A stretch of DNA of 64,000 nucleotides from Bradysia coprophila. Lineage: Eukaryota > Arthropoda > Insecta > Diptera > Sciaridae. The position numbers and the translations under genes are program-made. The notes below the pieces were generated by a model that had not been told where the DNA came from, searched no databases, and worked only from the letters and a program-made list of their open reading frames with translations. The stretch lies in assembly GCF_014529535.1 (NCBI RefSeq), contig NW_023503608.1, positions 9,908,501 through 9,972,500 on the forward strand, read 5' to 3'. Below, one piece after another: positions 1 to 10,536 of this stretch (positions are counted from its first letter, which is position 1; each line of letters opens with the position of its first letter).

Positions 1-992
1 TTTATATAAATGTTAACCAGCAGCAACACTTCTGGTAGTTTTCCTGATCGTAAAAGGAATAAAATGAAAGCAAAATAAAATGATCGAGTCTGGTTTTACC
101 TTATGTTGATTGTTCTTTTTCTCAACTTTTCGATTCTACATTCCAATATTCATTCATGTAATCGTGATGTTTGTTAGGGCGAAAACTAATATCGCAACTA
201 TTTCTTATCGTATCATCAGATTTTTCGCATGCAAAGACGGTAATACTTATAACGCTAACCATGCATGAGTGGTGGACTGTCATTTAAGAAATAATTACTT
301 TTTTGACATAATGAGCATGATCTCAGGACTTTGCGGGTAAAAATAAACGAATATGCTATCGGCAGCGGGTGCCAATAGTCTCTTTATAATATGTGGCTAA
401 TGGCACCCTGTGCCAATAGTCTCTTCCAAAAATAAAAGTCTCAAAACTGCGAAAAACGTATATCAAAAAGTTGCGATATGATACGATATGAAATACAATA
501 AGTACATTAGGAAAACGAAGAAATCGCAAATTGAAAATGTTGTAAACTGTAAACAGTTAACAGTACTTCTTTTCAAATTTTATTAAACCTGACGAACCTT
601 AAGCATAGGCTTTTACCTATTGCAGAAGACTAAGTGGATTCTTTTTTGAAAATAGGATAGAGACGTCATTGCTTTACTTTTGCAAAGAAGCAACATGCAT
701 TTAAATTCTGGAACGACATACTCAGACTTTGAAACGAAAATTTCGTCGCCCGTGGCATCCAGCATCCATAATTTTTCGATCTATATATCCCTCTGTAAAT
801 TTTTACAAAAATGCAATTCTACTTTTCCGTCAATTAATTATTATCTCTTCCAACATTTCTGCTTCAAATTTACTGCTCACACCGAAAGATCATTATTTTA
901 CAATTATAGGGGTCATATTTTAGTAGATTATTTATTCTCTACTCTAGTAAATTCGAAAAGTGGGCAACATTTTTGATTAAAACTAAAGACAT
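1..992. other. Intergenic, no gene recognised
   Basis: AT-rich DNA with only short open frames lacking promoter or splice support. Two short near-repeats of GGTGCCAATAGTCTCTT-type sequence occur near 367-384 and 409-424. A ten-codon plus-strand stretch near 945-975 resembles the start of the DUF5648 exon at 2547 and may be a relic. Confidence 0.5.
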
Positions 993-1395
993 TTATGCGG
1001 GTGGTGGGAACGGAACTGGTGCCGGTCCTGTTTGTTGTTGAGATTTGAGGAATTCCAAGTACATGTTGTACAGCTCCATCAATGTTGCTAATTGTTCAGG
1101 AGTGAGCGCTGGCGGTCCTGCTGGAACTGGAGTAGGTGCAGTTGTTGCTATAGGTGTTACTGGTGCCAGTGTTGGCTCTGTAGAGCTAGGTGCTTCTGGT
1201 GTGACAGATGTTGCTGGTGGAACAGTTGCTGAAGGTCTTGGTGGAGGTAATATGATAATACATGGATCGGCACTTGGTGCGGCCTGTGTATATTCCGGTC
1301 GTTCAGTGATAGAGTAGACACAGAAATTCTTCATAAATTTTCCTTACCTGAACAAAGCTTATAAATCCTACAATCAACAGTAGTATCTTCGACAT
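993..1395 (-). CDS. Small secreted proline/threonine-rich protein, two exons
   Basis: Exon 1 (1395-1348) encodes MSKILLLIVGFISFVQ, a hydrophobic signal peptide, and ends CAG|GTAAGG. Exon 2 (1283-993) starts after ACACAG in phase 0. The 64-bp intron is typical in length for this window. The mature part (about 96 residues) is almost all Pro, Ala, Thr and Val, with PAP/PTP-like runs, one Cys, and a short amphipathic stretch (LATLMELYNMYLEFLKSQQQ) before a Pro-rich tail. No domain is recognised; a secreted mucin-like, cuticle or salivary protein is possible. A CTATATAAAG box lies 50 bp upstream of the ATG. The intron-exon structure and signal peptide are read directly; function is not known. Confidence 0.7.
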
Positions 1396-1445
1396 CTTCG
1401 AACGGCTTATACTTTACATCTGATCTGGATGAAGTTAAACTAAAC

Positions 1446-1453
1446 TTTATATA
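1446..1453 (-). promoter_or_regulatory. TATA box of the proline-rich secreted-protein gene
   Basis: CTATATAAAG on the minus strand, about 50 bp before the ATG at 1395. The same ten bases occur in front of the DUF5648 gene and the first eight-cysteine peptide gene, which suggests strong, tissue-specific TATA promoters. Confidence 0.6.
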
Positions 1454-1685
1454 GCCGAATCGATAAATAGTGGATCATGATTAACGATGCATTTGTCGTC
1501 ATCTTTGATTTCCATAAAACCTGTGTCTACACAATTATTCGCCGAAACATTACGCAGTTCGAAAATTATCTAATGTATGCGAACGAAATATCAATATTCG
1601 AGTTATATTTATCGATTTGATGAGACGAAGTCTTGAATTCATACCCAAGATTTGCATAAGAAGCGAGTCTTCGACAAACTTTCGC

Positions 1686-1717
1686 TATAAAAGACAGTGA
1701 GGGTAACACTTTCAGTT
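1686..1717 (+). promoter_or_regulatory. Core promoter: TATAAAAG plus TCAGTT initiator
   Basis: TATAAAAG (1686-1693) is followed 19 bp later by TCAGTT (1712-1717), which matches the arthropod initiator at the usual TATA spacing. The first ATG downstream (1791) opens a 35-codon frame (MERCYDPYVQLL...) with a hydrophobic stretch. An overlapping frame stays open from about 1799 to 1996 and ends near a GGGTAAGT donor-like site. Whether a small gene, a spliced gene or a decayed gene follows cannot be settled. Confidence 0.45.
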
Positions 1718-2119
1718 AAAAAAAGTTCTGCATCACGAAGAGTCAATTTAAGAGTTGAGAGTGAATTTGAGAAATTTTCAACAAATTGAAATGGAAAGGT
1801 GTTACGATCCGTATGTACAATTGCTCTGTCACAGCATTGCTACAGCAGTGCTGTGGCTCTGTGGATTCGTTGGTCACCCGAAAAATCTGAATCTATAATT
1901 CAGAAAGCACACGAGCAATTTTCAAATAATGGGATTGGATTTCGTTGTTTTTACAATAGGACATTCGATATTTTTAACATTAGAGTACATGGGTAAGTGC
2001 AAATAGTTTGTGCAAAAAAGCTTAGGAAGACGATGTATAGAATTTCCACAATCGATTCTCAAATTAAAGATCTTTTTTCTTGAATTAGATTTATTTGTTT
2101 ACTACGGCAACATTCCACA

Positions 2120-2767
2120 TTATGGCCAAATGTAGCACATAATTCCTTCAAATGAGCCACCACCAGCTGCTATTCGGTGACCCTCAGTTAAGTCTGCCGT
2201 ATATAAATGATCACTGCCTTGTAAGTATCTGTTGAAGGCCAGCGTTGCACCGCATTGATTTATCGCAGATGCACAGTAAAATGCAACACCCTCGCGTATG
2301 TAGCCAAACTTTGAAGCGGCAGTAACTGCTTCAAAATCATTTGTAGTATAGAAATGGTCGTCCTTCTTTCCTGATCTGTACAGCCTGTATACCGGCTGCA
2401 ATTGGCAATCCAATGGACTGGTCGCTACGGAGCCAGCTATACTTTGGTACGTAAAATGTAATGCCGTCACTGCATTCGTTGCTTCATCAGTCGACGTTGT
2501 GTAGAAATGGTTCCCTGATTTGGAGTTCAGCAACCGATGAAGAGGTACTGTAATAATTAAGAAATGAACATTCAGGTGCTGGTTTATGAGTAGAATATCA
2601 CAAGTTTTGGAAATGTACTAACCCACTTCATGAGACTGAATTAACGAGCTTTTTAATATCTGTAAGTAATCAAAAATATTAACAGAGCTGAACTGTATTA
2701 AGTAGCCAAAAGTTTTTACCACAAGGACAACTACAAAAACCGACGTACACATTTTGTTTGACTTCAT
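2120..2767 (-). CDS. Secreted DUF5648-repeat protein, two exons
   Basis: Exon 1 (2767-2623) encodes MKSNKMCTSVFVVVLVVKTF..., a signal peptide or anchor, and ends in phase 1 before GTTAGT. Exon 2 (2547-2120) starts after TTATTACAG; the joined frame gives about 190 residues. Exon 2 contains repeated blocks with the DUF5648 pattern: HFYTTSTDEA, then PVYRLYRSGKKDDHFYTTND followed by GYIREGVAFYC, then FNRYLQGSDHLYTADLTEG and a closing GIMCYIWP. DUF5648 repeats are known from secreted bacterial, fungal and some arthropod proteins; their molecular role is not established. A TATATAAAG box lies about 60 bp upstream. The 74-75-bp intron and eukaryotic promoter show the gene is host-adapted whatever its origin. 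Confidence 0.8.
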
Positions 2768-2826
2768 TTTACTTTGAACACTTCAACAATTTTTGCAAGA
2801 CTAAAGTTTCTTCCAGATAAGTGATC

Positions 2827-2834
2827 TTTATATA
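2827..2834 (-). promoter_or_regulatory. TATA box of the DUF5648 gene
   Basis: CTATATAAAG on the minus strand about 60 bp upstream of the ATG at 2767. Confidence 0.55.
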
Positions 2835-3071
2835 GAAAGACGATAGAAAGAAATCGCAGTTCTTACAAAAATGAAGACATTTTTTTAAGTTACTTCAATT
2901 GGTTTTTCCCCTTGGCAGGGGAACCACTTTTATGCATGAATCAATTAATCGAGAAAGTAATTCACATTTTACTATATCAAAATGTGAGTATATTGAAGAG
3001 ATTGATTTACTTATAACAATATGTGGTGGATGTGATGTGACCCGTCTGAATCATTAATGGAATAATATATG

Positions 3072-3192
3072 CATATTATGCACCTGTTGCCAAGATTGGT
3101 ACTTTGACGTGTAGGACATTATTGCCCTAGCCGAAGGCGTGGGCCATAATGCCTACACGTCAACATAACAGTCTGGCAATAGGTGCATATCA
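3072..3192. repeat. Small MITE-like inverted repeat
   Basis: Ends of the form ATATTATGCACCTGTTGCCA and its imperfect reverse complement CTGGCAATAGGTGCATAT. Inner arms carry GACGTGTAGG and CCTACACGTC, and the centre is CCCTAGCCGAAGGCGTGGGCC. No coding capacity. Confidence 0.55.
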
Positions 3193-4162
3193 TATTTTAT
3201 CTGTCGATAACAGATATATCGAGATAAACAAAAACTCCCTAGAGGGATAAGCTCGAGATTATCGTCCTAGACAGATAAATACCTTACAATGTTGCTGTGT
3301 AATAAATGTCATTCAATTCGATTATGACATAACACGTAAGCCCCTAAGAATTACGACACGATTGTACTATTCTTCATTTGGCATTAGCGGCTGCAGTTCG
3401 GTAAAACCAGTAATTTTGTTCTAAATTAATTCGTCAGATCGTGTTCAGAAGAACATCGTATCGGTCTAAGAACATTATCAATGAGAAAATGACACATAAT
3501 GTCTTATCGCGCTTATCGAAGTATTTTCAGCCAAAAAGAGAAAGAACACTGTTTTTGTGTTTTAATTTATTATATCTAACTCTCAACATTTTACAAGCAA
3601 ATAGAACATGCAATTCCTTCTTTGATACAGATCCGCGATATTACGAAGTCTTACAAAATTCGAATATAATATAAATATGTCCTTAGGCATCGACAACTGA
3701 AAATATACAGAGCATTAGTTCATCTCACACTTAGTAAGTCGATCGCAAGTGTATTTAAATTGAATCAATGGTTTAGCCGGTTGATATCTCGCCTTTTATC
3801 TGATATCATTATTATTAGTCAGATCCACATAAGGATGCTAAAAATATTATACTTAGAAGTAAGAAGAGTAGAAGATTTAGTAACATCTGCATTTTATTTT
3901 CTATGTCAAGGGAATACGTAACGGAAGTGACGATAGTATGCAGCAAATTCTGGACATATTTCCAGACTGTCGTGTATATTGTGGCTACCCCTGGTAACCT
4001 AGTTTCGTTCCACTCATATATTACATATATCACACGGTACCATATTGCTTATGTACGTTACAGTTGCATACGTTAACAGTTCGAAAATATCGCAAATGAA
4101 ACCTTTTGACATTACCTATAATAATACTGCTCATATGCTTACCGTCTGTAACAGGTTAATCA

Positions 4163-4722
4163 GGGATTCTTTTGAAAAACAACCTATCGAAATCGGACGC
4201 ATTTTACAGTGGACTTTTTTGTATGTGCCTAGAAAGGACTTCGACCCTAGATACCAAAACCACTTTCAAAAAAATTCTTCGAAGCTTATGTGGCTGGTGA
4301 AAGGTGATCAAAAACCGAAAACTTACTCTTTTCTTACAACAATTTCTCCACGAGCCGCATAAGGTAGTGTTAGGTGTCATTTGAATGGTAATCACATGTA
4401 CTGGTTTTAAAATTCACACTGAAATATGTGCAGTTAAAGTTTTCAACCGAAGACTTGCACTGTTCTTACAAAAATTTCTCGAGGTACACAAAACGTACAT
4501 GGTTGTGTGAGGTATCATTTAAAAGGTAATTTTATATACATTTTTGTAAGGAAAGTGCAAGTTTTCGGTTTTTGATCACCTTTAACCAGCCGTATAAGCT
4601 TCGAAGAATTTTTTTGAAAGTGGTTTTGGTATCTAGGGTCGAAGTCCTTTATCGGCACATACAAAAAAGTCCACTGGAAAATGCGTCCAATTTCGGTAGG
4701 CTGTTTTTCAAAAGAATTCCTC
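4163..4722. repeat. Imperfect foldback, arms about 160 bp
   Basis: The left arm (about 4163-4325) contains CTAGATACCAAAACCACTTT and GTGATCAAAAACCGAAAACTT. The right arm (about 4550-4722) contains the reverse complements, with scattered mismatches. The centre carries a second pair of related stretches (4330-4400 and 4468-4530) in direct orientation. A nonautonomous transposon or foldback element is likely. Confidence 0.6.
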
Positions 4723-5751
4723 TATTTCTCTGAGAGTAGTTTTCGTCTGAAGTTCTCAACTTAGTCCTTTAATTAGCCAAGTTTAAAGCAAAGAAATGCA
4801 TCCATCGACATTTTGGCTTTGGTTCCTAAATTTCAGTACTCTTTGACGTTAAGTGTGTCACCGTACAATTTCCGAGTCTGATACTTCCTTTGATCTAAAT
4901 ATTATCAACAAAAATATATTATTACCTCATTTGTTTCAACGTAATTTTTTCTATATATAACCACATCAGGCACAGCTCTTCGATCACAGATGGCATAGCC
5001 ATCCGTAAAACCAGAAATTTTATCTTTAATTTCCAATATTCTAATTAATAAATGCTGTCCTACAAGAGGACCCACAAATAAAAAGTCCATATTCCAAAAC
5101 TGGCTTACAAAAATAAGTCAAATCCAACATCCAGTCTAAATCATACACCCAGAACAAGATGTTAAAAAAAACGAAACAAAAATAAGAAGAGACGTGATAA
5201 GATAAAGAAGCATCTGGTGAAAATGTTCGATCCCGTCAGGTTATTCCCCTTAAAATTAAATGAACCGTGAAATATCGTGCAATTTTTTTTTTCATCTACC
5301 AACGGTCTTTTGTAACAGGAAGATTATCCTATGACTTCCTGTCGCATTTCGTATAAGGAACATCTCACACATTGTTACAAGTATTTTGGCGGTACTTCAT
5401 GGGATCAAATCAACAAATCGTTTATGTTAGACAAGGCACTACTGGCACTTATATACCTCAATCTCTCATTTGCAGCACACCGTAACTTAACACTTCTCAG
5501 GTAACTTGTACGGTACTGAAGAATACTTTGCTAAATAATATCACAATATTTATAAATATTCTTTCATCGTTATCTTAAGCAGGAGCAGTTGGATTTTTTT
5601 TGTATGGTTCTTCTTCGAATCAAAATATTATCTCAATTTTCAAGTAGTACAAAACGTGTTCTGTTTACTCAATAAATATTTACAAATCAACAACATTCAA
5701 GTTTAAGTATTTTTCTCCAATTTAAGTCTAAGTTCGGATTGATTGTGTTTA

Positions 5752-8026
5752 TCATGGAATGTATTTCTCCGACCAATGCGGCCATGTCTTAATTACTTCA
5801 TACAGAGCTGGCCCCGGACTCTCCGAAGGTATTAATTGCCTGTGACCATACAATTGATAATCTGGAATCAGTTTGTTCAATTTGACTCCTCGATCAATCA
5901 AAAATTCAGCAGCAGTCAATTGTCGTTTCGGTGGCACCATTTTGTTGAACGTTCCGATAAACGCAATGCAAATGCTACGTTTGTTAAATCCTTTCGTGTG
6001 AGCGCCTTCTTTGTCCCAGCCACGTCCTTCATAAACGGCACCATCTCCTCCGACTAAAAAGTTATATCCAATGTCATCCCATCCCTGGGACTCCATGTGA
6101 AACGTCTGAATGTAACGAACGCGGAATGTACAAGTTGCCTGGAAATGCAATCAATATATGAATTTGAAGTGAAACCTGAGTGTTTGTAACGTATACCTGA
6201 TTTGTACAGTTCTCTGTCGCAGTGTGAGCAATAATTACACGTTGTGATGGAAGTTCCAAGTTATTCAGGTTTGAATTTGGTGGCTGCGCCAGCCACTCGG
6301 ATCTGGTCACATAACGAAGCGATGATCCGTATTCTGATGTTTTTATGTCATTTTCTAGAAATAGGTCTAGCATTTACAAATTTATAAATGAAAATATTGA
6401 GCGGTAAAAACTATCGAATTATAGTTAGTGCTAAAAGATGAGTTTAAATTCTATTTCATGTTACAGTATCCGCATAGGTCATGCAAGAATTTTGATTCTG
6501 AATTGGTCTGTAAAACAAGTGCAATAGAAGTGGTAGCGGCAATAATCCAAAGATTCCACTAATTTCTTTTTGTGCATGTCCCGTGTCCCGTTTCAACAAA
6601 TCATAATTCGAAATAAAATACAGATGTGATCCATTGTTGAGCCTGTTTTTTTAGTCATTAAAATTGTCAACTTAGGAAAATCAACTGAGAATTTACTGGA
6701 TTTGAAAGCGTAGTCTGGTTGCTAAAATGGACTTTGACATATTACTACGAAATACCTATGCTTGAGTTAATTGGAATATTTTTCCTCCAATCATCTCCAT
6801 CACCTGGATTTACGTCCCCGTCGTCGACCGTTGATATGTATAATTTGGAGAATACTAGAGCTCCGATGACTACAGCGATTCCAGTGATTCCAATTGCAAT
6901 AAGGATCGGCCTATTTCCATGGAGTATTTTTTCTCTTAACTTTTTCTTCTTCGAGCTGTTTTGATTGGTGTTCGTCGGTTTATCTAAAAAAAAAACAGTT
7001 TTGAGTTGCTCCATTTTACTGAGTTCGGAAACTTGTGGCTCAAGAATACAAATGCAATGAAACTGTATAGGAGAAATACTGTAAATACAAACATTTTTGC
7101 TAACGATTTTTTTTTTAACAAATGAAGAAACAGATTTAAGGATAATATCATGAGATGTCTGCCATTTGTGAGGACTTTCGACCCAATAAGGCGTGGCTAA
7201 TAAAACATCTCATTGCTCTACCGTTCTTAAACGAATTACTGGTGAATTACATGAATTGCGTTCACAATCCTTGTGAGTAAATTGCAACGTAGTGTGCTTA
7301 ACATACTGGCTTTTAACATCTTATGAACAAACATATCGCCATTATAATATGTTAACGAGATCTAATTTCGTTTCAAGTATCGTCTGAAGTGTTTGAATCT
7401 TTTACTTCTTTAACTGTTTTGCAATTAAAGAGCTTACCGTTGTCTGCTGAGATATCTCTATTTGATGCCTCGAAGCCTCTGTTTTCTTCACCGGATTCAG
7501 TCGGTCGCCATTGGTTCTTTTCTAATAAAAATTGCTTAATCGTCACTGGTCCTTGGTAGAACGTTTTATTGCCGAATGTTATATCTGATGAATTCTGGAC
7601 GGCAATACTGCCAATTTGTGGCTGCTTAGCTACGTTATTCTTATCACTGGAATTGGTTTCATTTATCACAATAACTCCTTGATTCTGGTCATGACTACCG
7701 TTCGTAGTGCAGACAACTCTGTTTCTGAAAAACTCAGATGCTGTCTTTGGAATTTCATCGATATCAGAATCACTGTCGATGACGGAACTGTCACCATCGC
7801 TCAATGATTCAATGGTAACATTGTTAATGCTAGGACTTAAGCTATGGCAATCAAATTTACTATCACTAGGCCCGTTTAAGTCGTTCAGTGTCGGTAATTT
7901 ATAAGAAATCACACTGTCCGTTGTAATGTTCGGCAACTGGTCAGGCTTGCTTAAACTGTTTAGTTTGGGTTGCGTAGAAGAATTCACATTGTCCGTTGTA
8001 ATATTCTGCACCTGATCAATGGACAT
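5752..8026 (-). CDS. PGRP-LC: PGRP-LC-like membrane peptidoglycan receptor with RHIM-like motif, four exons
   Basis: Exons 8026-7438, 6983-6756, 6354-6197 and 6138-5752 join in frame (phases 1, 1, 0) to 453 residues. The cytoplasmic part has a RHIM-like motif at 138-166 (IGSIAVQNSSDITFG, then TFYQGPVTIKQF), a basic KKKK, and a membrane segment at about 222-245. The ectodomain (about 285-453) is a PGRP fold: RSEWLAQPP, AHTATENC, GWDDIGYNFLVGGDG, GRGWDKEGAHT, LYGHRQL, TWPHWS. The amidase zinc-ligand Cys is replaced by Ser (SESPG, S432) and HHTA reads AHTA, so the domain should bind but not cleave. The GW pair in GRGW is typical of DAP-type binders. In flies this architecture senses Gram-negative peptidoglycan and signals through IMD to Relish. 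The first ATG in frame (8026) was chosen. Reading through the exon 1 donor would give a truncated, membrane-less form ending at 7373. Confidence 0.9.
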
Positions 8027-9743
8027 TTTGCACTTTTCGTCTTTTTTATTCACAATTCACTGTTCGTAATTCATCACTCTTCATTGTTTTTCATTAGCAA
8101 GCAACTTCTAAGAATTAAGTTAATAACGTGTCGCAGTATGCAAGAAACTATTTAGTGTTTAAGATCTATGAGGCATGAGGGATTCGATAAATTGGAGAGG
8201 TAAAGCACATGGTCATATCATGTGAGTGTGTTGAGTGTTAAAAGATCTCTTTTACTGCCACTTTAATTTATTATTCAACGAACAAGTTTACTACTCCTTT
8301 ATCACTAAGAACACTTGTGAGAATACGTGGCACTTCAGGATTAACATCAACAAAAATGGACTTCGATAAAAAAAACTCAAAAATGTTGAGAGTTAATCTA
8401 AATTTTAATTTGTATCCACAAAGCTTACTTGTTTTTCGCACTTTCATATCAAAAGCTAATCTCTTGAATGTTTAATTCTGAGAATTTTTTTTATCAACGT
8501 AGCACTTTTTGTATTCTTTCTTTTTTGTATAATCGACAATCGAGTGTTTTTCAAGCAAGTAAATCGAAAGATAAAAATACCCCCATCTGTTTCCGATCTA
8601 AGGATGAAAAAGTAATACGTTGTTTCTTTTAAATTTATTCATCAAAACGATTTTTTTTAAATATATTGGTTTTAAGAAGTTGACTGATATATGGTGTACC
8701 TGGTACCCAGGGTCAAACGATATTTTTAGGCTCTACTTCCAGTTTATTTTATATAACTTGTTTTCGAGTCTGTTAAAGTGAACTATAGAGTTTTCAACCG
8801 AAAGTAAATAAAGTGAAAATAGTGACAACACATGAATATACAAAGTATTGAATGTATGTTTTCGCTGGTACTTCAATTTCTACCGATAAATGTTGTAAAT
8901 ATCTCCTTGCTACTATAAAATTTTTACAACAGGTCAACGTTTGATAAATTACTTAAAAAACCCAGGCTACCCAAGCTGGCCTTAATAGCTTTACTTCAAG
9001 CTAGGTCGTTTTTCACTAACTGAAAATGTACTCGATTTCTCTGGAGGCTGAAAATTAATTGATCTGAATTCGCTCTTAAAATAAGTTCATTCAGATAACC
9101 TCGCAGATAAGCTTCAGTTTGTTGTAATAGGCGATTCCTCGAAAAGACGTATTAAGTTTTTGAATTATTGTATTTACTGATAACAAACTTTAACCCAAAA
9201 ACAAGTATCCACTTGACATAGTAATCTCAGGAGTGATTGTGCATGTTGTTCTAAGTAAATGACGAAGCTAGTGTTTTGAAGTGTAAGAAACAAAGAGGTG
9301 AATGTGGCTGGAACTTGGGGAGTTTACTTTAAAAAAAGATAAACGTTTCTAGCCCGGTTTCGTTAGCTTTATTAATGTGGTCGTTTTTATGGGAGTTGCC
9401 CGAGCCGTTGAATGTATGTTCATTGAACTGTTATCGTCGATCATTTTTTAGACAAAAGTATTTTATTGAATTTATAGAGTATTTAGTAATAAAGTAATAA
9501 TTACATAATTACTTTTTTCAGCAAGTGAGAGTGCAATCGGATAAGCGAGCCGCACAAACCAAGCAATAACACAAATACGATACTTAAGGAAAACAGAGAA
9601 GTCCTCAAGGTAAACGACACTGACAATTTTACTTTGCGGAAGCGTATGTATTCACACCGTAAGACCGCTGCAATCACAATGCGTTGAAATTTATTTTTTA
9701 ATTCATTAGTTTCTCGTAATTTAGGCCCTCAGCATGAAAAGTC

Positions 9744-9834
9744 ATATCTGTGGCATCTGTTGTGGACGGTTGATATTAGGCACTTCTCGCGAAATTGCCA
9801 ACATTTACCGTCCACCAGTCCACCAAAGATACGT
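9744..9834. repeat. Short palindromic MITE remnant
   Basis: TATCTGTGGCATCTG at the left and CACCAAAGATA at the right frame inner arms GTGGACGGT and ACCGTCCAC. The inner block GTGGACGGTTGATATTAGGCA resembles the terminal part of the element at 26812-27061, so the two may be distant family members. Confidence 0.45.
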
Positions 9835-10308
9835 AAATAACTATTAACTGTCCTAATTAATCCATTGAGAGGTCGCTATTATTCATGTAATTCTAAAAAT
9901 TCTCCGGACAATCAATTAGTGATTACCCCACCCATCGCAGCAAATACTATGCATGCATAGAGAAACTCTCATAGAGAAACAGTGTATCAAACTAATAGAG
10001 AACATAATATGCGTGGTAAAGAAAGAGAAATAATGCAAATTAGTAGTAGGTGTACTTAGTGCAGATCGACTAACTGATCCGGTCGGTGTTCACTTCTTGA
10101 CTTAAAGTGCTATTTAGATGTTCCTCTAAAATGAAGTGCATTTTTTGGTCCTATTTTCACTATAAACTTGAAAACCAGCTTTTCCGACCACAACAATGTA
10201 TTTATATAATTGTTGCAATCTTACAAGTCAATTAAAAAAGAGCTCGATTAACTACATTAGATCTTATCACTTCCTGTCTGATTGTTTACTTCGGTTTGAT
10301 TGCAAAGT

Positions 10309-10536
10309 ATGCTTATGTGGAACAGTCTCTTGTTCTTTATTTTTTTCAGCGCTGCAAACTGTGTAACTCAACAAAGTCAACATCGCAACATTACACGCAT
10401 TCACATCGCGATACAGTTCAAGGTCTTAAATCACAATCTATACACTGAAGCAATTAGACAAGACTGTAATGACCAGACGAATTTTAACAAAAACAACAAC
10501 ACTAAGCATGGAACAGGTAGATTGATATTTGAATAA
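10309..10536 (+). CDS. Possible small secreted protein, 75 residues
   Basis: ATG at 10309 opens MLMWNSLLFFIFFSAANC, a plausible signal peptide with a cleavage site after SAANC, followed by about 57 polar residues rich in Asn, Gln and His. No TATA box, paralogue or domain was found, and a donor-like ACAG|GTAGAT near 10516 leaves room for splicing. It may be chance. Confidence 0.25.
   Translation: MLMWNSLLFFIFFSAANCVTQQSQHRNITRIHIAIQFKVLNHNLYTEAIRQDCNDQTNFNKNNNTKHGTGRLIFE

Larger units (their letters stand above)
2836..5751. other. Intergenic with foldback repeats
   Basis: No host gene seen. It holds a small MITE-like inverted repeat (about 3072-3192) and a larger foldback (about 4163-4722). 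The open frames at 4045-4362 and 4204-4395 lie in the foldback arm and are not treated as genes. Confidence 0.5.

Noticed and set aside
1045..1317. 90-codon Gly/Val/Ala-rich plus-strand frame
   Set aside because: Antisense shadow of the proline-rich secreted protein.
4045..4362. 105-codon plus-strand frame
   Set aside because: Half of it is the left arm of the 4163-4722 foldback; no promoter or splice support.
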